The position numbers and the translations under genes are program-made. A model generated the notes under the pieces. The model was given only the letters and a program-made list of their open reading frames with translations, was not told where the DNA came from and made no database searches. From Liolophura sinensis (lineage: Eukaryota; Mollusca; Polyplacophora; Chitonida; Chitonidae): DNA of 64,000 bases. Location of the stretch: assembly GCF_032854445.1 (NCBI RefSeq), contig NC_088304.1, positions 16,875,704 to 16,939,703 on the forward strand. Direction: 5' to 3'. This document shows positions 26,601-38,600 of this stretch, piece after piece (position 1 is the first letter of the stretch; each line of letters starts with the position of its first letter).

Positions 26601-29600
26601 TGCAATAACCACTGATGGAAAATATCCACCACGAAGAATTGTCATGGAACAGTGCAATAACCAAAGATGGAAAGAATCCATCACGAAGAATTGTCATGGA
26701 AGACGCAATAACCACAGACAGAAAAAATCCATCACGAAGAATTGTCATGGAACAGTGCAACAACCAAAAAGGGAAAAAATCCTTCACGAAGAATTGTCAT
26801 GGAACAGTACCATAACCACAGATGGAAAGAATCCACCACGAAGAATTGTCATGGAACAGTGCAATAACCAAGGATAGAAAGAATCCATCACCAAGAATTG
26901 TCATGGAAGAGCGCAATAACCACAGACGGAAAGAATCCATCACGAAGAATAGTCATGCAACAGTGCAATAACCAGAAAGGGAAAAAATCCTTCACGAAGA
27001 ATTGTCATGGAACAGTACAATAACCAAAAATGGAAAGACTCCACCATGAAGAATTGTCACGGAACAGTGCAATAACCAAAGACAGAAACAATCCATCACG
27101 AAGATTAGTCATGGAAGAGCGCAATAACCACGGATGGAGAGAATCCACCACAAAAAATAGTCATGGAACAGTACAATGACCAAAGATGGCAACAATTAAT
27201 CTGGAAAGACAGTCATGAAACCGTACAATGTGAGGAGAATTAAATTGTTTTCAGCAAGGAATTTCAGAGCTTGAGGACTGCATGCCACAAAGAAGCCAAC
27301 AATGTGGATTGACCACAAAACAATCTTAAAAACAAGGAAAAAACAAACAATCACTCTTCCGTCACAATGAAAAAACATCGATATAGACTTGGGAATGAAA
27401 TGTTGGAATCCATCATCAATGAAAACTAACTGTTACCAGTGAAATAATACAGTACAGCTCAGGCTAAATGTCAAAACTAGGCAGGAGATTAGAGTGCTGA
27501 CATAACGCCAAGCTTCGTTTTAATCTAATCCACACGGAAAAATAACCTCAAATCCTACCTCACTTTTGGTATCCACTGATTCCCTAAAAGGCCCAAAATA
27601 TAAATATGTCAATACCAGCACTGGTAAACCATCTTTCAATGGTAACTGCCCGTTTAAACAGTTGAATTCAGCAACTCTAACCAAGATCCGTAATGTTTGG
27701 AATTCTAACTTCAGGCAGGCCTCAAAAGTTTTATCCCAGCCAATATTCTCTTTACACGACATAAATCGTCAAACTTTATCAACTGACACCATACTATATG
27801 GTTTTGAAAATCTTAAACAATAGGAATTAATTAATCTCTCAAAACTGTTGTGGCTGGATTCACTGTGTAAATCCCTCCTCTGTACAACATTATGCAGACT
27901 AATCTTGAAAACTTTGTGAACAATCCAGTAAAATTTAAAAAAAAACAATACACCAGGTGATCCCTGATTCTGTTCTGAACATAAATGTTTTGGGTTTGTT
28001 GCTTCGTGCTTTGTAAACTTTATGCTAAGATGTGGCAAATTTACTATTAAATATCTGTCGTAAGGTTCTATATGGCATAACAAAAATGCATATCAAAATT
28101 AGTACACTGACTGTGGACGTTAATCAAAGACTTCAACTGCATATTTACTCCCTTAATCAAGTTGATGAATTGAATTTGTGGTGCAGAGGTAGGTTATGCA
28201 TTGCAAGTTAAACTTTCCTCTTTTCAGGTCTAGTATATATTTACTAGTACAGGTTCACATAGCTGAATACACAAGTCTGCACCCTCGCTTGCAAACTGGG
28301 ATATGTAAGTAAACGGAACTATATTCACACCTTACAATGATAATCCCATGCCTCAGCAGATCTTCTATACTGATTTCAGTAAGAGAGTTTTCAGGCGCCA
28401 GTAGAGCAGTACTCAGTATCACGGAGTGCGCTACAAGCAGTAAACTACTGACTTCTAGCCTGAGCTGTACTGTATAAAGGAATGGTTTACAGTTATGTGA
28501 AGGGGTTACCTTGGAGTAGCCAAACTTGCTCTGTAGAGGTGGAATCATGGCTACCTGATGTAAAGCCTGCAGGCTCCTGTGGACAACGAACAATGGAGCA
28601 ATAAAGAAGGCTTCTGTAACTCCAGCACATAAAAAATCAATACTTCAGGCCTCTTACAGTTGTTTATTTACTTGAGCACACTCTCTAATCTTCAGTATAC
28701 CTTTTACAATGCACAAACTGGGATTAGTTAAAGGAGAAGAAAACATAAAAACATGACACTATAGGCTGAAAAGAGCACATTTTTTTCTATCTGGTGGTGC
28801 CTACTGCATAATTTTGCGATTTTTCTTAGCCATACATGTAAAGCCTGAAAACGGCAAAGCTGGCATAAATCGCTGAGTCCATCGTGTACTCCATCTTTAA
28901 CACCCCGTAATTTATGCTGGGGGTGTGTTGCCTCTCATCCAATGACAGTCGTTAAAATTGCCAGCTTGTTCGTGTAAAGTCGGAACCTACATCCAACATT
29001 CTGCCTTCCTGATCATGAAAATGAACTATACTGTTCGCTACCTTCTGGGAAGAAGGGTTCTACCAGAAATGTAGGAGCTGCACTTCGTCCGTTTTTGACA
29101 GCAATTCCCCTCCTAACACAGAAGACTTCAGGACTATTTCTTAGGCAAAATAGAGTCGCCCACAGCAGATTTTGGCGCCGATAATTTATCAACTTGAGGT
29201 ACATATTAGAATTTTTTATGGCATGCACCTGCAGGGAAATACATACTCTTTTCAATGGTATTTGACTGATATTTAAATTTTCTTCTCCTTTAAGCGAGCA
29301 ATACCAATCTTTCTGAAGAACATTATTTTGAACTGTTCACGTGAGTTACCACAGATTTTTTGAAAATCACATTTTGTTTGCTACTTCTCACAACATTAGA
29401 AGTTAAGAAATCATTAATGCTTATTTCTAAGCCTGGTTTCCTTTTCTGTGAAGATTTACATTGCATTCTTATTCTTTCCACAAATGAAACCTTGGGCTCA
29501 GTTAGAGTGCTAGCCTCTCACCAATGCGGTCGCCGTGAGTTCAAGTCCAGCTCATGCTGGCTCCCTCTCTGTCAGTACGTGGGAAGATCCGACAACAGCC

Positions 29601-32600
29601 TGCGGATGGTCATGGGTATCCCCCAGGCACTGCCCGCTTTCCACCCACCATAATGCTGGCTGCTGTCGTATAAGCGAAATATTCTTGAGTACAGCATAAA
29701 ACACCAATCAAAAAAAAAAAACCAAAAACCAAAAAAACAATCAAATGAAGCCTCACCCGCCCCGGTCAGTTGACGCTCCAATCAAAAAGTCCAGAGCTTC
29801 TACCGCTTCCACAGTGATTCCAAAGTCACCTAGGATTGCTGAATTGTACACATCTGAAAATGAAAAAGAGTTTTTTTATGGCCTTTAGACATTACACATT
29901 TCAAATGTCCTGCAAACTCAAGATATGACAGTCATGATAGGAAGTAGAAGTATTGTTTTTGTAGTGGAAGTCTCGTACAAACGTACCAGAATAATAGCCA
30001 ATGTCAAACTTCACCAGAGTACAATGATGTCCATATATTTTTCAAAAATGAATGAAACTGATCAAAAGTAGAATTTGATTATTAACTTGTTACAGTGAAG
30101 CTATGTACCAAGTTTCAGTAAAAAATAAAAAAAACATTTTTTTGGAGAGAAATAGTGCTACAGAAAAAGAACAGGACAAAACATTCATAATTCATTCAAA
30201 CATCAATGAATGGCGTAGAACTCAAATTTGATCTGTAACTCATCATGTCCAAAGTTTTAAAGACATGCAATGGACTATTCTGAAAAAATTTATTTATTTT
30301 TTGGGGGCATAACATGAAATAACACAAAGTACAAAATAATTCTTGCAGATTTGTAACTGTGACTCCAAGGGACACCAGATAATGAGTTTGTTTAATGATT
30401 TTAAGCAGTTTTAAAAATTGACCTACTTTTGAGCCCAGGTCATTGGTCAGTTTTGGCCTTATTTGCATACCAAACTAAAAGTGTTTTACAATATGGGCAG
30501 GGCAATCCACCTAAAAACTGTGAACATAAAGTTTATCTCGATATGTTTAGTGTTTAGGAGGAGAAGACTTTTTTGGGTAAAAATTTAAAATGGCCGCTAA
30601 ATCACATAACTGGTAGTACAGCACCAAAAGTCAAAAATTGCTCCATATGTTCCTCACTAAGATTCAAAGTTTTTCTAACTTTATCAGTTCTTCAGATATT
30701 GCAATTTTAGGAGTTCACTAAGAAAAAACACTTAATTCCTGTTTAAAGGATTAGTGTCCAGATTTAGCTACTTGTCCAAAGTATTAAGATTATAACCTGT
30801 TAACAGTATGTTTTCAGGAGAGCCTCTGGGAAAAGTAATTATGAATTTAAATCCTCCAAAAACAATAAATTTACTACTCTAGCCGATCTCCATTCGGCCG
30901 CATGGTAAAGCTCAGCAGGCGAAATCACAGATGGCCAACCCAAGTCTAGCTGGCCTATATAACCTGGGACTTCGTATCAAAACGATATCATTTTTGAGAT
31001 GGAGTCTACGTACACAAAAGCAAATATACCGCTGCATCAATTTGAAACCATAGTCTACAATGCTGAAGTTCCGATATACAACACAGACATCTCTGGTCAG
31101 ACTTCAGATTTTGAGTTTTTAGACGTTATATTTGATCTTTGTCCAGGCGTTTTCAACCGCGCTGGCAATACAGACGGGAAAGCTATAGCTTTATCCTGTG
31201 TTACACTGTTTCGAGTTTATATCAGATTTAATATTTACTATTCTTTCCTTCTGTCCGCTTCACAAAAAATGCCATCCTATTCCACAAGTGAATTTACTTC
31301 GCGGAAATTAATTTTTGTACATTTAATCAAGGCAATACTGAAAAAGAACTCTTCCAACTATTTAATTTTCCTTGTTATATTATGGCCAGAATTACTCAAG
31401 TATATCCAACAGGTATTATGAAGGGTGGCTTTAATCCTCTTTTGTTTCCTGTGGTGTCGCTACCCCCCGCCTAATCTTGATTGTAATCTTGAGTTTAAAA
31501 CAAAGGGGAAAAAAAAAACTCCAGAGTTCTTCGAGGACCTGTTTTTACAACCGTATGCAGAATAGCAAACCATTTCGTACTTCTTGCCAAATTTTTTTTC
31601 GCACTCAAATTTAACAATATATCCAGCGGTAGGTAATTATGAATAAATAACCAATCTGGACACTAATTCTTTAAGGTACTTTGAATGGACATAATCATTA
31701 GCCAGGTGCTGTCTTTCACTTTAATGCTAAATATCATACTCACAATTATTTCACTTATAACATGGTGGTTAACTTCATCAGTGGAGTGCAAATCATAAAT
31801 CGCTGGCCTTGGCAAGTTTCTGACGCACTTTCTCAAGTGTGACACACAAATTTGCACACTACATTGTTGACAGACGAGTGGTCTTCAAGAAAAGTAAAAT
31901 GGCCAGACGAGTACCTACAAATACCCTCTCTAAAGTATGGTTTGAACCTGCAGTTCAAGTGTCCTAGCCAATGACAGGCAGGCACTTTTAACCCCTAGAC
32001 CATGGCCCGATCCCCTTGAGTAGAAAGAATGATGCCTCACAATTTTGAAGTATGCAAGATGTTAATGTGAGGTATGCAAGATGTTAATGTGAGTTATGCA
32101 AGATGTTAAAGATAGGTATGGCAAAGTGTCTGTCCTGCCCCCCACTGATACTAACCAGGTTCTACAAGATGTTAACGTTAGGTATGGCAAAGTATCTGTC
32201 CTGCCCCCACTGATACTAACCAGGTTCTACAAGATGTTAATGTTAGGTATGGCAAAGTGTCTGTCCTGCCCCCCCCCCCCCCCTGATATTAACCAGGTTC
32301 AACAAGATGTTAATGTTAGGTAAGGCAAAGTATCTGTCCTGCCCCCCCCCCCCCCAACTGATACTAACCAGGTTCTACAAGATGTTAACATTAGGTATGG
32401 CAAAGTATAAGTCCTGCCCCCCCCCCCCCCCCCCCCCAACAGATACTAACCAGGTTCTACAAGATGTTAATGTTAGGTATGGCAAAGTGTCTGTCTTGCC
32501 CCCCCCCCCCCCCCCCCCCCCACCCCACTGATACTAACCAGGCTCTAAAAGATGTTAATGTTAGGTAGGGCAAACTGTCTGTCCTGTTTCCCATTGATAC

Positions 32601-35600
32601 TGACCAGGTTCTACAAGATGTTAATGTTAGGTATGGCGAAGTGTCTGTCCTGATATCCCCCCCCCCCCCACACACACACACACACTGATACTAACCAGGT
32701 TCTACAAGAAGCTCCAGAATCTCCTGTATGTGGGTCTGTACAAACTGTAAGTGGCAGTGTTCATCCAGGGTCTGAGGATAGAAGTCAAAACTCAAAAAAT
32801 ATGCATTTTATTTTTATCTCAACGATATCTTACATTAGAGTACCATTTACAACAGACATTTGACCTACACAAAAATCAAGGGGGACAACTGCATCTTTCC
32901 AGCTACAGGTATGAGTAAGCATTCAAATTTCTTTAAGTTGGATGTAAATTTCCACAAATATGTTCACACTGCTTCAACCCGACATTTGAATAATGCCTAC
33001 TTTGAGGAAGGCATGTTACATGCTCTTGTATTTCTACACTATTGGCAAGATGACTTCAGTCGTGTCACTGTTTGACAAATGTGTTGGATTAATGACACAA
33101 GATAATTCATTGTTCCAAGCTACATCCATGTAGCAGGCTGATCTGAATGTCAACATATTTACATTGCTCAAGACAACAACCATGTCATAGTATACAGATG
33201 TGCAATTGCTTTTTTTTCTTTTTTTCGGAATAAACATACATTAATGCTGTAATCCACATCTCTCTTTCTGTATTGCCATCTGGACGATAGCATCCTTCAT
33301 AAATATCTATTTTATACATGTTACTATGCACTATGTGTAACTTTGATGTCCTAATTCCTCTGTCAGTTTTGTTTTTCACAAGAAATCCTAATCCAAACTA
33401 AAAGGTTTTGTGTCATGTAGTTCATTACAGCTAGACATCATGTAAAAAGATCAGTTACACAAAAGGCTCCCCCAGACCTACAGATTCCTGCTCAAATTTC
33501 TAGATGAAAGTTTGTCTGTAGAGCTACCGTCTCACATGTAAATTAGAGCTCGATGAGCCAATAGAGTATGTCTGTAGAGCTACTGTCTTACATGTGCCTT
33601 AGAACTTAATGGACCAGTGTGGTTTGTCTGTAGAGCTACTGTCTTTACATGTACCTTAGAACTTAATGGACCAGTGTGGTTTGTCTGTGTGTGGTTTGTC
33701 TGTAGAGCTACTGTCTTACATGTACCTTAGAACTTAATGGACCAGTGTGGTTTGTCTGTAGAGCCACAGTCTTACATGTAAATTAGAACTTAATGGACCA
33801 GTGTGGTTTGTCTGTGTGTGGTTTGTCTGTAGAGCCACTGTTTTACATGTACCTTAGAACTTAATGGACCAGTGTGGTTTGTCTGTAGAGCTACTGTCTT
33901 ACATGTACCTTAGAACTTAATGGACCAGTGTGGTTTGTCTGTAGAGCTACTGTTTTACATGTACCTTAGAACTTAATGGACCAGTGTGGTTTGTCTGTAG
34001 AGCTACTGTCTTACATGTACCTTAGAACTTAATGGACCAGTGTGGTTTGTCTGTGTGTGGTTTGTCTGTAGAGCTACTGTCTTACATGTACCTTAGAACT
34101 TAATGGACCAGTGTGGTTTGTCTGTAGAGCTACTGTCTTACATGTACCTTAGAACTTAATGAACCAGTGTGGTTTGTCTGTAGAGCTACTGTTTTACATG
34201 TACCTTAGAACTTAATGGACCAGTGTGGTTTGTCTGTGTGTGGTTTGTCTGTAGAGCCACAGTCTTACATGTACCTTAGAACTTAATGAACCAGTGTGGT
34301 TTGTCTGTGTGTGGTTTGTCGGTAGAGCTACTGTTTTACATGTACCTTAGAACTTAATGAACCAGTGTGGTTTGTCTGTAGAGCTACTGTCTTACATGTA
34401 CCTTAGAACTTAATGAACCAGTGTGGTTTGTCTGTAGAGCTACTGTCTTACATGTACCTTAGAACTTAATGAACCAGTGTGGTTTGTCTGTAGAGCTACT
34501 GTCTTACATGTACCTTAGAACTTAATGAAGCAGTGTGGTTTGTCTGTAGAGCTACTGTTTTACATGTACCTTAGAACTTAATGAACCAGTGCGGTTTGTC
34601 TGTAGAGCTACTGTCTTACATGTACCTTAGAACTTAATGAAGCAGTGTGGTTTGTCTGTAGAGCTACTGTTTTACATGTACCTTAGAACTTAATGAACCA
34701 GTGCGGTTTGTCTGTAGAGCTACTGTCTTACATGTACCTTAGAACTTAATGAACCAGTGTGGTTTGTCTGTAGAGCTACTGTCTTACATGTACCTTAGAA
34801 CTTAATGAAGCAGTGTGGTTTGTCTGTAGAGCTACTGTTTTACATGTACCTTAGAACTTAATGAACCAGTGTGGTTTGTCTGTAGAGCTACTGTCTTACA
34901 TGTACCTTAGAACTTAATGAAGCAGTGTGGTTTGTCTGTAGAGCTACTGTTTTACATGTACCTTAGAACTTAATGAACCAGTGCGGTTTGTCTGTAGAGC
35001 TACTGTTTTACATGTACCTTAGAACTTAATGAACCATTGCAGGTTGTTTATAGAGCTACTGTTTTACATGTACCTTAGAACTTGATGAACCAGTGCGGTT
35101 TTCAAGGTCAGGGGAGCGAGCACGTAGTGGCCATCTTCACACTGTCAAGGAAAACATACAACACATGCCTTTCCATCCTGTACATGCATTTACAGGAAAA
35201 ACTTTAGATTTTGTCTTCTCAACTTCAAAATGTTTCGTAACAAACTTCTACACTGTTTCTACGAACTTCTAACCATAAACAGGGTCCAAAGATGTACACT
35301 AAAGGTTTCACATTTCCAGGCTAACTGCAATGAGTAATCTACAGTCTATACAAGATTAAGGCAACATAACATAGCATTTATTATCTAAAATTTTTGTTTT
35401 TCATCCCAAGAGAATGTAAGTATGCACTATTACACAAGCTAAAGTTGTTTCCGCAGTCTTAATTTAAAAGGCTTTTCCAGAAAGAATAAAAATTATCCCC
35501 CATATTTTTCAATGACTCGAGAAGTTACTTTCCAATTTCAGGCTTCAAATTATCTTTCCGGTATTTGTGACCCAGACCCACCCAACACCATAATTTATAA

Positions 35601-38600
35601 GAATAATCCAATAAACTAGAACTGCAAAGCAGTTTCGGCCAGGGTTCACGTAGTCTGTTGTTGTAGTTATCATTCTATGGCATCGAATAGAAGAAACATT
35701 TGTAGGTCTAATGGTTCTCGAGTTACAGGTCATTGAAATTACGTCACTAAATTTTAATTTTTTGACTATATCTCAAAAAGTTACAAAGATAGGTTCAAAA
35801 TACACCAGAATAAATTAAAATAAAATTGAAGTTTCAAAACTAGTTGTTTCAAAACAACCTCGACCAATGGCAAGCTTCTAAAGATTTTACCGGATGTCAA
35901 CAATTTTCTCAAACTTGTTGTAGCTACTAACACTCTACCTGCATATCAAATTTCAAAACAATCGGTTTAGTCATTCTCGAGAAAATGATGTTTAAACGAT
36001 GTCCTATAAAATGCAATACAGCCCCAAAAACCACACGACAAAAAAAATCGGGCTCAGAGGTGCACTTAAGCCATTGGGGAATATTAGGGCAAAATTTCAA
36101 GTCAATCAGTATCGGGTGTAGGTGGTATACAAAATCGAATAAATAACTAGAACTGCATGCAGTTATACGGCTTCAAAGCAGTCTGTACACACAAAACTTT
36201 CCACTTTCTCCACCACAGACCGTTCAAATCTATTAGTTCTGTGCTCTTAAGAAAAGACCCTAGGTTGGTCTAATAGAGCAAAAAAAAACCAGACGTAAGC
36301 CACATTAGACAATAAACTTTCCAAAAGAGAGAATTGTATGTAACCTACTTATGTCGCAAATTCCCATCAAGAATCCAAAATTTGCAATTTTTCCCTATAT
36401 TTGTAGGTCACGTGACAGAAAATTAATACAGCTGTAAAGTTCAAAATTGCTGAGTGGAAGGGACTATATATGTACTGTATGTATGCTGGAAATTTGTGAA
36501 CTGTCTTGACAAATACAGGATAAACAGGGCTTCAAAACTTGACAAAAGGCCGATTTACTATATTTTAGCACATTTATAGGAGTATGTCATATAATGCATA
36601 CACACTCCATTTGTGTCTAGGATGAATGTAGAAATATTAAAACTAAGTATGCCACCCGACATAGTTTGACCCACTCTTATTTTTTTCCTGTGATGCATAT
36701 TTTTGTTGCAAATTGCGATCAAAACGCGAAAGAGCACAATTTCCCCCATTTTCGCAGGTCACAACATCAAACTGTTACAGCTGTAAAGCTGAAAATTGCT
36801 GTGTATTAAGGATATATATGTACTGTGTGTATGGTGAAAATCGTTGACCTGGGTCAAAAAACAAAGGGCACAAACACTTTTGAACTTTTGAATGTCTAAA
36901 TCTGGCACATTTACATATACACGCTATATATTGTAATACAATGTATGGATGGTTATGAAGAATATGTATCATTGTATATGTTCTTTTAATTATCTGGTTT
37001 GCACTGCAGTTGCGATTGGGTCACCCAGCGCCATTGCACCCCAATGTTGTGCAATATTTCTGAAAGTAAGCTTTGTTTTGCACAAACCTTGTCTTCTTCA
37101 CTACACGCTAGCCAGGCCACAGTGTTTGTGTTTTTTGTGTTTTGATTGCAATTTACAAATAACACATCGCAGGAAAAAAAAACAAGACCAGATTCGTGAT
37201 CAGGACATCAAACTACGTCAGTTGGCATATTTAGAACATCAAAATTCCCAAAAATAGTAAAAAATCAAGTACTTCTGCTGTATCAGCTGCAACCAAATTT
37301 GCATTCTTTCTTCCAAATAGTTTCCAGGGAACGCTTATTATGTGTGCTAAATTTCAAGTCAATCAGACGTTTGGTTTTGAAGAAAAAAACTGTTAAATGT
37401 TTTCACTTCAACCCAAAATGGCCGCTAGGTCACGTGAATATGGACGCCCAAATCTTAACTCGTAGTAGCACATCTCCCAGTCTATCACATCTCTAAGTTT
37501 CACACATTTCTATTCAGCTTTTCTAGCTATAAGAAGTTTTTCAATTTTAAAAAATGTAAAAATGGCGATTTTTTTTTTTGTGGCATGTACCACTTCCGGT
37601 TTGCTGACCTCACTTCCGACTATATAAAGGTTGTCTGCTTGCCTTGGGATGATGTCAGGCCTTAAGATTGCAGCTTCATTGCTTAAGGAGATATACCCAC
37701 TTCTAGTTTTGCAAAAAAATGCATATTCAGAATCAGCGTCCAAAACTGCATCAGATAGGACTATTTGCCGCACATCATCTTTGGAAATGAAGAAAGTATT
37801 AGCAAAAAACAGATTTTTTTTGTCACATGACATTTTCACCCAATAGCGAGATTGTACAATTTCCAACGGAGAAAATACACAATCACACCCTGACTGTACC
37901 TAGGATTTGTGCAACTGCAGTTAAAATTTCACCCCATTTGCATAAGCCATTCGGGCGGAGGAGATTTTTTAAAATTTTTCATCCAAATCCAAGATGGCTG
38001 CCAAGTCACATGACCATATCTGCCCAAAAAGTTACGATGCACAACTTCAAGTGACACATAAAAACATATTAACATTTCATACATATCTGACACGCTGTTT
38101 TTCCTAGAAACTCATCACAATTTCACCCAGATTAATAATAATAATAACAATAATTATAATAAAAACAAATATTCCTAACGGATATAATAGGGATTCAAGA
38201 ATGGCTTGAACCTCTTATAATCCGAACGTTTTCTATATTCTATATACCGCCCTTGTCAAAACTGGCAGACTGGCTCTATAACGCCAAAGGGATGTCACTC
38301 TGTGAGGAAAGTTGCTTATTTGGCTATCTAGTGGAGTAGTGGCAATGTGCTAGAGGTTTGTTTTCTGCTGAAGATTTGTTCTGAGTCTCAGTTCCAAAGG
38401 ATATTCATCTCCAGCCAAGAGTGACGCCTTCAGGGAGACTTTGTGGAGCTGCTGGATGTAGAGATACAACACAAACACGAATGTGCTCACGCTCAGGCTG
38501 TTCTTCAGGGCATCTGTCAGAAAATGGATCATACGTGAGAAATCATAAGCCAGGATTAACGCACTGCTCATTCGTCATAATTTGCGCATTTTTAACACCT

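Larger units (their letters stand above)
32770..38404 (-). other. TBCCD1: Apparent U12-type AT-AC intron of TBCCD1
   Basis: After GGAGATGA at 38405 the minus strand reads ATATCCTTT, the exact U12 donor consensus. No usable GT donor occurs before the in-frame TAG. At the far end the sequence is gttttgacttctatcctcagac, shown here as GTTTTGAC plus the ending ctcagAC; the branch-like TTTTGAC ends about 15 bases before the AC. Joining 38405 to 32769 restores GAC CTG GAT GAA and continues TBCCD1 similarity. The conventional acceptor two bases earlier would shift the frame. The intron is 5,635 bp and holds the 56-bp array. Confidence 0.8.

Noticed and set aside
30999-31421. 140-codon plus-strand frame as a host gene
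   Set aside because: It lies inside a TTAA-flanked element with a diverged copy at 59138, so it is treated as mobile-element sequence, not a host gene.
38350-38404. Continuation of TBCCD1 exon 5 to the in-frame TAG as a premature end
   Set aside because: Similarity to TBCCD1 stops exactly at ATATCCTTT and resumes in frame at 32769, so an AT-AC intron explains it better than a nonsense change.
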